DNA of 64,000 bases from Sphingobacterium sp. SYP-B4668 (GCF_027627455.1 NZ_CP115483.1:186001-250000); one strand, 5' to 3'; positions 53,333 to 62,747 are shown, counted from the stretch's first letter. A program made the numbers and translations. The notes: generated from the letters alone by a model not told the origin.

Positions 53333-53639
53333 ATCGGTATCTCTACTTCCTAATCTGGATTATTGACGTCGCTTTCGCTAGCCAAATTTTAACAGAAGCC
53401 GGTTGAAACCTGCATTATGCATAAACGGTTAGCGCTAGCGGCTGTTGAATACTGAGGATATTGTCAAAGATGTTGTTGTCTTAAGATTTGGCTTATACCT
53501 GGGCTTTGCTATTTGGAGCGGATTACGAACATGTTATTAAATATGTATAAACCCTGTCGCCCAGTGTATAGATATATGATTTGATTATGTGTAACGAAGC
53601 TAGTACTGTCAACACACGTCTCTCCTCTTTACGATATCC
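53333..53639. other. convergent gap after the siderophore locus
   Basis: About 307 bp without a gene or convincing terminator. Two GCTAGC-containing blocks (CGCTTTCGCTAGCC and GGTTAGCGCTAGCGG) and a short TTATGCATAA palindrome stand out slightly; I give them no function. Confidence 0.35.
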
Positions 53640-54911
53640 TTAAAAAACTTCCCCCAATGATAGATTGATTCCTCTGTGGTATTTACTAAACCCATAATCA
53701 ATTGCGATGTTTGTGCTCGAATTTTTGTTGAATTTAATCCGTGCACCTGCACCAGCGCCTATATTCCAGTTCCAAAATAAACTGCTTCGGGGTCCGCTTA
53801 CTGTTGTGAAATTTGTAAACGCGACAAACCCTAAAAGACCGTCTCTTGTAATATCACGTCGATACTCCGTTTCTAAATAGTACAGCGATTTTCCTCGAAA
53901 TCGACTCGTCGGGAATCCTCGACCGGAACTATTGTAGGTATCCCATCCTAGGTTAGGTAAATCTAGGTAAGGTGCTTTAGAGTTGAATACTGTCCAGAAA
54001 AAATTACGGATAGCCAACATATGCTGTTTGTTGGGATTGTCGGTGAAGCGATGATATCTTCTAGCTTCGAAAAACAACGATTGCCATGACTCATCACTTC
54101 CCATAAAGCGGGGATTCATCCTAAGCTGCAAATTGGCATAATTACCATCCCAAGGATTTATGGAATTGGCCCGTGTATCGTATATCATGTTTAAGCTCAA
54201 TCCCGATGACATGACATTTCCTCTTCGTTTCGTTCCGTAGGGGTATCCGGTATATTCCTCAAGAGCCGTCTCATCTTGACTATGGATATCCATTCGATAG
54301 TCTAGGTTATACCCTCCTCCTAAGAAAAAACCTCCTTTAACTCTCTTTAGCACATGTTGATACAACCTGAAGTAGGTATAATCTAATCGAAGCTGTTCAT
54401 TATGGTCATGCTGCCAGCCTATACCCCAGGTTTCATGCGGAAACCTGAGGAGGCGTATATCTCCATCAATGACCCATTTGTTTTCATCTAACCATATATA
54501 TGATCGAATGGGAAGCCCAAATCTTTTTGAAAAATTAGTGTAGGGTGTGAACGTGACTCGCGACATATAAGTGTCTTTTCGGTCTCCCAAATAGAAGCCA
54601 GCAGTTGTGGACGTAATCAGAGCATGTCCCCCGCCGGGTACATTTGTTGAGAAGGGGAGGAAGGAAAAATAAACTTTTTGGCCCGTACTATCTACATCTT
54701 GAATCGGTTTTATCTTGAATAGCTCTTTGCCGAGGTCTATTAAATCCGTTTGTCGACTGGTGTCTGCCAAGTGTTTAGTTATCTCTATTTCATTTGCAGG
54801 TCGCTGTGCTATTCCATCTATACAAGTACACATAAACAAGCTAATTAATAGTTGTATTTTCCATTTCTTGTTTATGCGTACATTGTTTTGCTGATGCCTG
54901 CAGATATGCAT
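53640..54911 (-). CDS. Omp85/BamA-like outer membrane barrel protein
   Basis: A 423-aa protein with an N-terminal hydrophobic export signal (ending GIAQR). The rest is predicted beta-barrel, with the conserved late motif RFRGKSLYYLETEYRRDITRDGLLGFVAFTNFTTV, NLQLRMNPRFMGSDESW and a C-terminal strand GINLSLGEVF. There are no POTRA repeats, unlike BamA. Small POTRA-less relatives of unknown role are common in Bacteroidota. It stands between the siderophore locus and an FAD oxidoreductase gene, both oriented away or alone, so context says little. Confidence 0.72.
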   Translation of the reverse strand: MHICRHQQNNVRINKKWKIQLLISLFMCTCIDGIAQRPANEIEITKHLADTSRQTDLIDLGKELFKIKPIQDVDSTGQKVYFSFLPFSTNVPGGGHALITSTTAGFYLGDRKDTYMSRVTFTPYTNFSKRFGLPIRSYIWLDENKWVIDGDIRLLRFPHETWGIGWQHDHNEQLRLDYTYFRLYQHVLKRVKGGFFLGGGYNLDYRMDIHSQDETALEEYTGYPYGTKRRGNVMSSGLSLNMIYDTRANSINPWDGNYANLQLRMNPRFMGSDESWQSLFFEARRYHRFTDNPNKQHMLAIRNFFWTVFNSKAPYLDLPNLGWDTYNSSGRGFPTSRFRGKSLYYLETEYRRDITRDGLLGFVAFTNFTTVSGPRSSLFWNWNIGAGAGARIKFNKNSSTNIAIDYGFSKYHRGINLSLGEVF

Positions 54912-54982
54912 TTGGCAAAAATACAGATACTTTACATTTGATTTAGAAATTGTTTTATTATTCTGTAATCTTTTTCGAGGGC

Positions 54983-56707
54983 TTAATCTTCATCTGGCCA
55001 ATCCGTTTCTAATCCTTGAGAGATGATGAAAGATTGAAACTCCTTCAAAAGCTCTTTCTGTTCCCTTACCTTTCTTGGAGTCACATTTTTACTTTTTGCG
55101 TAAGCTATAAGCATACCAACTGCTTCACCAATACACCATTCAACGGGGTGTAGCCTAAAGCAACCATTGGTAATATGCGTTGTTCCAATATTTTTGTTTG
55201 CGGGTAAGATGTTATCCATTCGTATAGGCAGCAAAGCTCCTAACGGAATTTGGAACCTTAAAGAGGGGAAGTCTACATAGTTTACTCCACCACATGTAGG
55301 GTGGAGGTCGATATGATAGCTGCCGGTTCCGACACTATCATAGAAATATGCGGCTTTTGTTTTATTTTCTCCTGCAGTCGCTACTAACGCTCTATTCTCC
55401 TGCCCGATATGCTCTTCTGTGACCGTGAATACAGCTTTTATCCTCCTAGATTCGCGGACATAGGGATATTTGGCCATGCCATCTGCTGTGCCCATAATGT
55501 CTTTTCTCAATCTGATACTGGGCCAACCCCTTCTTCCATCAGGATGTGGTGCTTCTGTTTGTAGCCAATACAATAGCGATAGGCTCAGCTGTTTTGCGTG
55601 TTCGACATATTTAGCGAAATCTTTTTGATTAGCGCCTACTATATTTCCGAGCATATAGTCGTTTTGAGGCCAGTTTACTATAGTAATATCTCCATCATAG
55701 AAACCTTCTGAAAAAAGAGCCCTATTGACAATCTTTCTATAATTCCAAAGGTTTAATGTTTCGCCTGTAGGAACTCCATTGGGATCAAACCCTAAATTTT
55801 TTGGTTTCAATGTTCTAGGATCTGAGTATTGCAGACTCAAAATCCTTCCAGACCAAGCTGGCTTTAAGTCCGGAGTATGATTTGCCCAGAAGTCGTAGTC
55901 TTTCGGCTTAGGGATGGTGTGGTCTTCGCCAGGGACATGGTCTATCGCGAAGCACATTGTAAAGGCTTGATTGTTATTAACGTCTCCCACTTTGGGGGCA
56001 TGTAGCTCCTGATGGGTAGACTTAGCTTCTGTACCAGTAATAAATTCTGTTCCCGTTAATGGTAATAGGTCTCCTAGTTCTGTTGCATCTACGAAATAAT
56101 GGGCCGTTATATTTTTATACTTTCCGTTCTTATTGCTTTTTACAGCGACTACTCTCACTTGGTTTGTTTTTGTGTCGGCCTGTATAGGTACGTGGTTCAA
56201 TAGGACGACCAATTTTCCATTGGAGATATAGGGCGCAATCATTTCCTCTATTACGGACAAGGCGACCTTAGGTTCATGACAGAGTCTGGATACCATACCA
56301 CTTCCAGGGTTTAGGAGGGGGTCGTTCTTGGCCTCTGCTGTCAACGGGTAGTTCCTTCGGTAATAATCTCGGATCCCATTTCTGAAATCTCGATATAGTT
56401 GGGAAGCTCCATATTTCTCAATCCATTGGTGCTCATCTGGTGGTACACCTTGAGATGTTAGCTGTCCGCCCAGCCAGTCAGTTTCCTCTGTCAACACTAC
56501 TGTAAGCCCATTGCGCAGAGCCGCCAGAGCACTGGCTACGCCACCGAGCCCTCCTCCAATTATTGCCACATCAGCATTTAGCCTTTCGAGGATTTTGTCT
56601 TTGTCAATCTGTACTTTTGATTGGGTTTTACCCGTTGTGCTCAAGGGTGCTATCAGCACCGCACTCCCAGTGAATGTCAGGAGTTCAATAAAATTCCTAC
56701 GTTTCAT
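54983..56707 (-). CDS. secreted FAD-dependent oxidoreductase (FAD_oxidored family)
   Basis: About 574 aa from the ATG at 56707; the longer frame to 56755 adds an unlikely leader. The N-terminus has a twin-arginine-like KRRNFIELL motif before a hydrophobic stretch. A dinucleotide fold VAIIGGGLGGVASALAALRNG is followed by ETDWLGGQLTSQGVPPDEHQW, HYFVDATELGDLLPLTGTEFITG, and ends with AVGMLIAYAKSKNV. The family includes many enzymes of unknown substrate linked with sugar use in Bacteroidota. An 8-Arg tat export is possible but unproven. A phospholipid or glycan role is speculation. Confidence 0.78.
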   Translation of the reverse strand: MKRRNFIELLTFTGSAVLIAPLSTTGKTQSKVQIDKDKILERLNADVAIIGGGLGGVASALAALRNGLTVVLTEETDWLGGQLTSQGVPPDEHQWIEKYGASQLYRDFRNGIRDYYRRNYPLTAEAKNDPLLNPGSGMVSRLCHEPKVALSVIEEMIAPYISNGKLVVLLNHVPIQADTKTNQVRVVAVKSNKNGKYKNITAHYFVDATELGDLLPLTGTEFITGTEAKSTHQELHAPKVGDVNNNQAFTMCFAIDHVPGEDHTIPKPKDYDFWANHTPDLKPAWSGRILSLQYSDPRTLKPKNLGFDPNGVPTGETLNLWNYRKIVNRALFSEGFYDGDITIVNWPQNDYMLGNIVGANQKDFAKYVEHAKQLSLSLLYWLQTEAPHPDGRRGWPSIRLRKDIMGTADGMAKYPYVRESRRIKAVFTVTEEHIGQENRALVATAGENKTKAAYFYDSVGTGSYHIDLHPTCGGVNYVDFPSLRFQIPLGALLPIRMDNILPANKNIGTTHITNGCFRLHPVEWCIGEAVGMLIAYAKSKNVTPRKVREQKELLKEFQSFIISQGLETDWPDED

Positions 56708-57077
56708 AAGTATATAAAAGCGATTCCTCACATAGCTAGAACATGCAGGACTCATTCTAAATTTGTTTTGTAATTTTTTGGTTTATTAGTGCTAATATAG
56801 TAATTTTTTTTATTAAATAAGCTTTAGCAAATCAACTGAATTGTATTGATTTTACTCTTTCGCGATAGCTATCTATGGTATAATGTAGTGGAAATTAGGT
56901 CCGATTGAAGTCTAGAAAAATTATATGTGTATAGGGGTAATCGTAGCTAGTTAATGACTGAATGAGGTGAAAGGCACAGCGAAATGGACAACTTTTACTT
57001 TTATCGTATGAGTACGATGTGACAAACATATAAAACAGTCATATATTTAGTATCTTTATAAATCCGTTTCAAAAACG
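56708..57077. other. divergent gap, FAD oxidoreductase / histidine kinase
   Basis: About 370 bp of AT-rich sequence with no gene. A short palindrome ATCGTA-TGAG-TACGAT lies at 57003-57018. I see no confident promoter pair. Confidence 0.4.
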
Positions 57078-58991
57078 ATGCAAGCCTCTTTTGCTACCTC
57101 TATGAAAAAAAATGAAAGCTTTGGCGAACAACTCTCTCGCGTACAGCAGGAGAATACCGCGCTCAAAACTAGGGTCGAGGAACTGACCGATTTTATCGAA
57201 AATGCATCGATACCTCTTCACTGGGTCGATGAAGATGGTATCATCACCTGGGCCAATCAAGCCGAGCTTGATATGCTTGGTTATGAAATAGAGGAATATA
57301 TCGGTCTGCCTATCAGTAATTTTCATGTGGATTCCGATGTTATCGCTAATATCCTTAAGCTATTGCGCAATAATGAAACCTTGCGTAATTATCCTGCTAG
57401 ACTTAGGTCTAAAGATGGAGCCATCATACATGTATCCATCAGTTCAAATGCCTTGATGGCCGATGGTAAATTTATACATTCGAGGTGCTTCACTACGGAC
57501 GTTACAGCAATAGTCGAGGAAGGAAAAAGAAGAGATCATCTCGTGCATTTATTGGAACGGAGTGAGGAACGCCTACGACTAGCAATAAAAGCGACAAAAT
57601 TAGGTACATGGGACTGGAATATTCAGACAGCGACAATCTATTTATCCAAGGAATGTAGACATATACTGCGGCTTCGTCTGGATGAGCTTTTCACTATTGA
57701 CAATGCGCTCCTACGGGTGCACCCTGATGATCGACGACATGTGCAACAAATCGTTGAAAAGTTAAAGACGGTGAGCTCTAAAGGAAGTTTGGATTTGATT
57801 TGTCGACTCCGAAGCCCTACTGGTGCTCGCTTTAATTGGATACAAATGCAAGGCACTGTATATTATAGCCGTGCGGGAAGACCACAACGAGCGATTGGGT
57901 CAATATTGGATGTTACAGATGTCAAGCTAGCAGAGGCCAAGAGCGCACAACTGGCCGCTATTGTAAAATCGACCCATGATGCAATTATTGGTAAGACTTT
58001 AGACGGTTATATCATTAGTTGGAATGATGCTGCCGAGCGAATATTTGGATATTCTGCTGAAGAAATGGTCGGGAAGTCGATTTTGAGAATTATACCAGAC
58101 GATCGGTATGAAGAGGAGGATTTTATCATCACGAGGTTAAAGAATGGAGAAAGTGTCGAACATTTTGAAACTAAGCGGCGTACAAAAGATGGCCACCTGC
58201 TGGATCTTTCCCTGACGATATCTCCCATTAGAGATGATGAAGGGAACATTATCGGTATCTCTAAAATTGCTCGAGATATCTCAGAAAAGAAACAAGAGGA
58301 ACAGCGAAAGAATGACTTCGTTACGATGGTAAGTCACGAGCTACGGACGCCATTGACTTCCATCTTATTGTATGCACAGTTAATCATTAAAAATTCGAAA
58401 AACATTAGCGATGGTATTGGGATACAGATGGCCCCCAAAATTGTGGTCCATGCAAAAAAAATGATGTCTATGATTAGCGACTTTCTAAATCTAGCTAAGA
58501 TTGAGGAGGGAGAGATTAGCATCAGCAAAGCACCGTTCGAGATTTTTCCTTTGGTCGAAGAAATTACTGAGGATGCCCGTCAATTGAGCGCAAAACATGA
58601 GATTAAGCTTGTCTGCGATCCATCTGTGAACGTCTATGCAGATCGAGACAAAATAGGACAAGTGATTACCAATTTAGTCAGTAATGCTATTAAATATTCT
58701 CCCGCCGGAGGGGTAGTAGAGATTGGTTGTGAAAATGTGCAGGGGAAGATAAAAATTTATGTGCGGGATGAGGGTATGGGCATTAGCGCCAAGGATCAAA
58801 AAAAATTGTTCAGGCGTTTCTCTAGGGTAGATAGTAACGAGATAAAAAATATTTCAGGATTTGGAATTGGCCTTTTTCTTGTGTCGGAGATTCTCCGCCA
58901 TCATAATAGTCTTATTGAGGTCCAAAGCGAGCTGGGAGCGGGTGCTATTTTTTATTTTGATTTGGATGCATATCAGCCTCGTGAGACATAG
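57078..58991 (+). CDS. PAS-domain hybrid-free sensor histidine kinase
   Basis: A 637-aa cytosolic kinase with no membrane helix. A short coiled coil leads into three PAS domains (about 33-150, ending the HWVDEDGIITWANQAELDMLGYEIEEYIG type; about 160-280 with a PAC-like end; and about 285-400 with TLDGYIISWNDAAERIFGYSAEEMVG). HisKA follows, the phosphorylated His at residue 420 in VSHELRTPL, then HATPase with NLVSNAIKYSP, DEGMGIS and GFGIGLFLV. No receiver is attached and no response regulator gene is adjacent, so it is an orphan. It may sense redox, light or a small ligand. Confidence 0.92.
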   Translation: MQASFATSMKKNESFGEQLSRVQQENTALKTRVEELTDFIENASIPLHWVDEDGIITWANQAELDMLGYEIEEYIGLPISNFHVDSDVIANILKLLRNNETLRNYPARLRSKDGAIIHVSISSNALMADGKFIHSRCFTTDVTAIVEEGKRRDHLVHLLERSEERLRLAIKATKLGTWDWNIQTATIYLSKECRHILRLRLDELFTIDNALLRVHPDDRRHVQQIVEKLKTVSSKGSLDLICRLRSPTGARFNWIQMQGTVYYSRAGRPQRAIGSILDVTDVKLAEAKSAQLAAIVKSTHDAIIGKTLDGYIISWNDAAERIFGYSAEEMVGKSILRIIPDDRYEEEDFIITRLKNGESVEHFETKRRTKDGHLLDLSLTISPIRDDEGNIIGISKIARDISEKKQEEQRKNDFVTMVSHELRTPLTSILLYAQLIIKNSKNISDGIGIQMAPKIVVHAKKMMSMISDFLNLAKIEEGEISISKAPFEIFPLVEEITEDARQLSAKHEIKLVCDPSVNVYADRDKIGQVITNLVSNAIKYSPAGGVVEIGCENVQGKIKIYVRDEGMGISAKDQKKLFRRFSRVDSNEIKNISGFGIGLFLVSEILRHHNSLIEVQSELGAGAIFYFDLDAYQPRET

Positions 58992-59265
58992 GCAAGTTTC
59001 CATTTACGTATATCTAACCATTTTTAGCTCGAGTCTTTAAGTCTATTACATTTCTAGGATACTCGACCGGTATCTTGGGCTATTTCAAGAGTGGCACAGC
59101 GTACTGGTTGAGTGATGTGAAGGCGTTCTAAATGATTTTTTTTCTGCTTCAAGATGTTTAAATTCAGTATCTTGGACAATATTTAGCCTGCTTTTCTACC
59201 TAAACAAGTATTTATAGAGGCTTGAATGATTAAAAATAACTGTTCCACTTTTAACTTTTAAAAAC

Positions 59266-60009
59266 ATGTTTTTTAGGTCACCGCCCTTTGTTTTATTTAG
59301 TATTCTTCTCTTTTTATGTAACACAGCTGTAGATGCTCAGACACAAAATACTTTTACAGGGTGGGGCGCCACATTCTTTACCTATAAGTTGGATAGCAAA
59401 TTTAGTGTTCATTTTGATGGACAAGTAAGAAGTTCCGATAAATGGAAAGACATGCAATCTTTTATAATACGTCCCGGAATCAATTATCATTTGAAAAATA
59501 ATATGATTGCTACTATTGGCTATGCTTATATAGGCAATCAGAGAACGCTGGTAGATATTAGTGGTTGGATCCCTGAGCATAGGATGTGGGAACAATTTAT
59601 AATTAATCAACAGTTTGCTCTTTTAAATCGACCTGTTACTTTACAACATCGTTTTAGACTAGAGCAGCGTTTCATCGGCCAACCAGCTATTGATCAGGAT
59701 GCGCTTGTTAACGATGGTTATGACTTTGCGCAGCGACTACGATATTTTGCAAGATCTATATTTCCTCTATCAGAGACCCGCACATTTACCGATGGGGCCT
59801 TTATAGCCTTGCAGAATGAGATTTTTGTGAACGTCCAGAATGCGCCGAGTGGCCGTTTCTTCGACCAAAATAGGGCGTACGTCGCATTAGGATGGCGCGT
59901 TAAACCTGTATTTGATATGGAAGTAGGATACATGAATCAGTACGTTCTCGGTAAAAATAACAATACGCTGAATAATATAGTACAATTGGCAGCTTATGTC
60001 AGATTGTAA
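59266..60009 (+). CDS. DUF2490 outer membrane protein
   Basis: A 247-aa protein with a signal peptide (ending VDAQ). The mature part is beta-rich with many alternating aromatic strands (NTFTGWGATFFTYKLDSKFSVHFDGQVRS, PGINYHLKNNMIATIGYAYIG, HRFRLEQRFIG, AYVALGWRVKPVFDMEVGYMNQY), matching DUF2490 barrel proteins. The function is unknown. It follows the kinase by 274 bp and ends at a strong hairpin. Confidence 0.85.
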   Translation: MFFRSPPFVLFSILLFLCNTAVDAQTQNTFTGWGATFFTYKLDSKFSVHFDGQVRSSDKWKDMQSFIIRPGINYHLKNNMIATIGYAYIGNQRTLVDISGWIPEHRMWEQFIINQQFALLNRPVTLQHRFRLEQRFIGQPAIDQDALVNDGYDFAQRLRYFARSIFPLSETRTFTDGAFIALQNEIFVNVQNAPSGRFFDQNRAYVALGWRVKPVFDMEVGYMNQYVLGKNNNTLNNIVQLAAYVRL

Positions 60010-60166
60010 AGCTGTTATTTTTTAAGTTTTTTAGCGAGTTGAAATATATATATGGCATATATTAAAATAAACGTGAGTTCGGTTTACACCTAGAGGAATG
60101 AACCCGCCGCTCCTCAGTCCTATTTAAAAATTAAAGTTTTATGCCAATTAGCATAAGTTCTATATC

Positions 60167-60211
60167 AATACGACCTAGTAAAAGTGCCCTTCTTTACTAG
60201 GTCGTATTTTT
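60167..60211 (+). terminator. intrinsic terminator after the DUF2490 gene
   Basis: 16-bp perfect stem (60167-60182 with 60193-60208), 10-nt loop, T-run behind it. On the minus strand a weaker A/T tail could also serve the convergent GH88 gene. Confidence 0.85.
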
Positions 60212-60287
60212 AAGGATTAATCTCATTTTCCAGCCACAGGAAGCAGGTGATAGCTTTTGTACTAGGTTCTATCTTTGCTTTCGGTCT

Positions 60288-61508
60288 TTATAGCAATTTC
60301 TCATACCGTAGTAGCGCCTCTACATAATAATAATCTGCATAGGAAAGTGGAACATCGATCTCGGAATTAAGAGGCAATGCACCTACACTGTGTTTCAGAA
60401 GGAAACCACCGTTATCACCTAGTTTTGCAAAATATTCACTAGAGGAAAGCGTCTTCAAAATAGAAGCCGCTTTTGAAAGGTAATTGTGGGAGTCTTTACC
60501 TCTCGAAAACTGAGATAACTCAATCAATGCCGAAGCATATAAAGCGGCAGCAGAGGCATCTCGTAAGTCTTTTTTAGAATAAGCTTTACTTTCTTTCGGT
60601 AACTTATCTTTGTCAAAATCCCAGTATGGAATAAGGTCTTTTGGTAAATTGGGATGATTCAAGATATATTTTGCAATTCTTTCTGCTTGCTTTAAATATA
60701 CTTTCTCTCCAGTCTCTCTGTACATCATTGTATATCCATACAATGCCCACGCTTGGCCTCTAGCCCAAGCAGATTCGTCAAATGCGCCCTGATGGGTTTG
60801 TTTGGCGATGGCCACCCCTGTGTTCGGATCATAATCAATGACATGGTAAGAGCTGTAATCTTTTCTAAAGTGATTCTTTAGTGTTTTATTCGCATGCTTG
60901 ATTGCTATTTCTCTATACTTTTTCTCACCCGTAATCTTTGTTAATTGGGTTAAGAATTCCAAATTCATCATATTGTCAATGATGACCGGATATTTCCATT
61001 TACCATGATCCCAAGAACGAATAGTTTCCGTATTTGGACTATAACGGCTTGAGAGTGACTCTGCCCCATTGATTAATATGGGATTATAGTAACTGCTGTC
61101 ACCCGTCAATCTTAAGGCATTTCCAAAGCTGCAAAATAGCATAAAACCAAGGTCGTGTGTGCTCTTATTGAATTGTTCCTTTTCTAAGAATTTCAATTTG
61201 TCTGTTGCTAGCTTTAAAAGCTCTTTATCGTTGTTATTCCCTTCCGAAAGTAAAAGTAATGTACCGGGATAGAAGCCGGAGCACCACCAAGAACTATTCG
61301 AAAAGACCGATTTCCCATTAACAAATGTTTGCGGAAATTTATCATCAGGGGTCAACGAAGCCAATACTTTTATCTGATCTGCTGATTTTCTTAGTTGGTT
61401 CGAAATAAACGCTCGGTCCAAACCACTATAACTATTGTCCTGAGCGAAAGTATTCTGACAGGTCAAAATAGCTAAAATGATAAAGAATTTTTTTGTGATG
61501 TAGTTCAT
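60288..61508 (-). CDS. GH88 unsaturated glucuronyl hydrolase
   Basis: A 406-aa secreted enzyme (signal to about residue 22, FAQ). GH88 hydrolases remove the unsaturated uronic acid left by polysaccharide lyases by hydrating the double bond. The catalytic Asp residues sit in THDLGFM and VIIDNMMNLEF; WARGQAWALYGYTMMYRETG and LRDASAAALYASAL are typical. No lyase gene lies in the window, so the substrate (ulvan, glycosaminoglycan, or gellan type) is open. Confidence 0.92.
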   Translation of the reverse strand: MNYITKKFFIILAILTCQNTFAQDNSYSGLDRAFISNQLRKSADQIKVLASLTPDDKFPQTFVNGKSVFSNSSWWCSGFYPGTLLLLSEGNNNDKELLKLATDKLKFLEKEQFNKSTHDLGFMLFCSFGNALRLTGDSSYYNPILINGAESLSSRYSPNTETIRSWDHGKWKYPVIIDNMMNLEFLTQLTKITGEKKYREIAIKHANKTLKNHFRKDYSSYHVIDYDPNTGVAIAKQTHQGAFDESAWARGQAWALYGYTMMYRETGEKVYLKQAERIAKYILNHPNLPKDLIPYWDFDKDKLPKESKAYSKKDLRDASAAALYASALIELSQFSRGKDSHNYLSKAASILKTLSSSEYFAKLGDNGGFLLKHSVGALPLNSEIDVPLSYADYYYVEALLRYEKLL

Positions 61509-61593
61509 AATTAAGATTGCTTAACTAAAGAGTCCTAAACGAGGTTCTTGTCCTGTTGCGTCATTAAAGATAGGATATAGGATTAAAATGAAA

Positions 61594-61631
61594 AAGGTTT
61601 ACATTCGAAATCGTTTTCGAACGTAAACCTT
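61594..61631. promoter_or_regulatory. 38-bp palindrome upstream of the GH88 gene
   Basis: Arms 61594-61610 and 61615-61631 match in 16 of 17 positions around TCGT; the core (TTCGAAATCGTTTTCGAA) resembles LacI-type operators with a central CG. It lies 86-123 bp before the GH88 start. A T-run on the minus strand makes a terminator the other reading. Confidence 0.4.
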
Positions 61632-61734
61632 CAAAAAGAAGAAAGCATCTTCCTTTTTGTTTGAAGATTGCTCACAGACAGCTGTTTGAAAAATCCCCCC
61701 CCCTTATATTGTCGCAAACGCACCTCACTTTGGG

Positions 61735-61789
61735 TTCTCATTTTCTTTTAATTTGGTTATTCATTAACCAAATTAAAAGAAAATGAGAA
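61735..61789. repeat. perfect 25-bp inverted repeat over the DHFR-like start codon
   Basis: Arms 61735-61759 and 61765-61789 are exact reverse complements; loop TTCAT at 61760-61764. The right arm contains the ATG at 61783. Pairing stops immediately outside. Confidence 0.97.
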
Positions 61790-62352
61790 AGATTAGAATT
61801 TTCGAACATATTTCACTTGATGGCGTAATCGAACACGATGGCGATTACACATATGGTGCATGGACTGCCGCGTATAGAAGCTCCGCTGGTGCGGCACTCC
61901 TCTTCCAGGCATATGGACCAAATTTTGATTTATTACTTGGGCGTCGTACTTATGATATATTCAGTAGCTTTTGGCCGAAAGCGGGAGATTCTCCAATGGC
62001 AAATGCGATTAATGCAGCAACAAAATATATTGTAACTCATAGGCCAGATAGTTTGGAATGGGGGCCTGTCAATAGCCTAGGTGACGATGTGGTAGCAGCA
62101 GTTCACAATCTCAAGTCAGCAGAGGGACCAGATCTGATTGTTGTAGGGAGCTCTACATTGACCTCTGTTTTGCTAGATTCTGGACTTGCAGATGAGGTCG
62201 TATTGATTACCTACCCTGTTTTGCTTGGGCAGGGCAAACGCTTGTTGGCAGACACTATCGGTGCTCGTGAGCTTGCCTTTGTAGACTCTAAAGCAACACC
62301 TACAGGTGTGTTCATCAATACCTATACGCATATTGGTGTATTGAAAAAGTAA
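61783..62352 (+). CDS. dihydrofolate-reductase-like (RibD C-terminal family) protein
   Basis: A 189-aa protein of the DHFR/RibD-C superfamily (KIRIFEHISLDGVIEHDGDYTYGAW, DLLLGRRTYDIFSSFWPKAG, ATKYIVTHRPDSLEW, LIVVGSSTLTSVLLDSGLADEVVLITYPVLLGQGKRLL). Members are NADPH-dependent reductases, but most, like this stand-alone type, have unknown substrates. The start codon lies in the right arm of a 25-bp perfect hairpin, so translation may be blocked when the leader folds. Confidence 0.9.
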   Translation: MRKIRIFEHISLDGVIEHDGDYTYGAWTAAYRSSAGAALLFQAYGPNFDLLLGRRTYDIFSSFWPKAGDSPMANAINAATKYIVTHRPDSLEWGPVNSLGDDVVAAVHNLKSAEGPDLIVVGSSTLTSVLLDSGLADEVVLITYPVLLGQGKRLLADTIGARELAFVDSKATPTGVFINTYTHIGVLKK

Positions 62353-62513
62353 TTCTGTCTGCTTACACTGTACTATATGGGATGAAGATCAAGTAGTACC
62401 ACTACCACCCTATTACAGAGTGGTCAAAGATTCTACCTAGGGGCAATTTTTTGTCAGTCATGCCTGCTTAGATACCGAATATAGGAAAGGAAAAATAGGC
62501 TCTTACCCTAAAT

Positions 62514-62747
62514 TTAGGACTGACGAGGAGGGCGGGGACCACGATTGTATATAATCAATCCGTTAAGGAAATTTCGGAGTAACTGGTCGCCACAAGGTTT
62601 GAAGTTGGGATGGTCTTCGTTGCGGAATATCGCACCCAATTCAGTTTTTGTCACTCTGAAATCCACGAGGGCTAATACTTTTATAATATCGTCGTCAGTG
62701 AATTTTAAAGCCACACGGAGCTTTTTCATAATGTCATTGTTGCTCAT
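62514..62747 (-). CDS. DUF1456 family protein (YehS-like, one repeat)
   Basis: A 77-aa protein with one DUF1456 repeat (NNDIMKKLRVALKFTDDDIIKVLALVDFRVTKTELGAIFRNEDHPNFKPCGDQLLRNFLNGLII). E. coli YehS has two such repeats; this copy has one full repeat plus a basic tail (RGPRPPRQS), so it is either a short version or truncated. The start ATG is at 62747. Function unknown. It lies alone on the minus strand. Confidence 0.8.
   Translation of the reverse strand: MSNNDIMKKLRVALKFTDDDIIKVLALVDFRVTKTELGAIFRNEDHPNFKPCGDQLLRNFLNGLIIYNRGPRPPRQS

Noticed and set aside
56740-56760. TTTAGAATG near the FAD oxidoreductase start, similar to the siderophore palindrome
   Set aside because: Only one half of the palindrome is present and the background is AT-rich; not enough for a site.
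61695-61703. Run of nine C in the DHFR-like gene leader
   Set aside because: A homopolymer alone has no clear role, and it is also a likely place for a sequencing length error.
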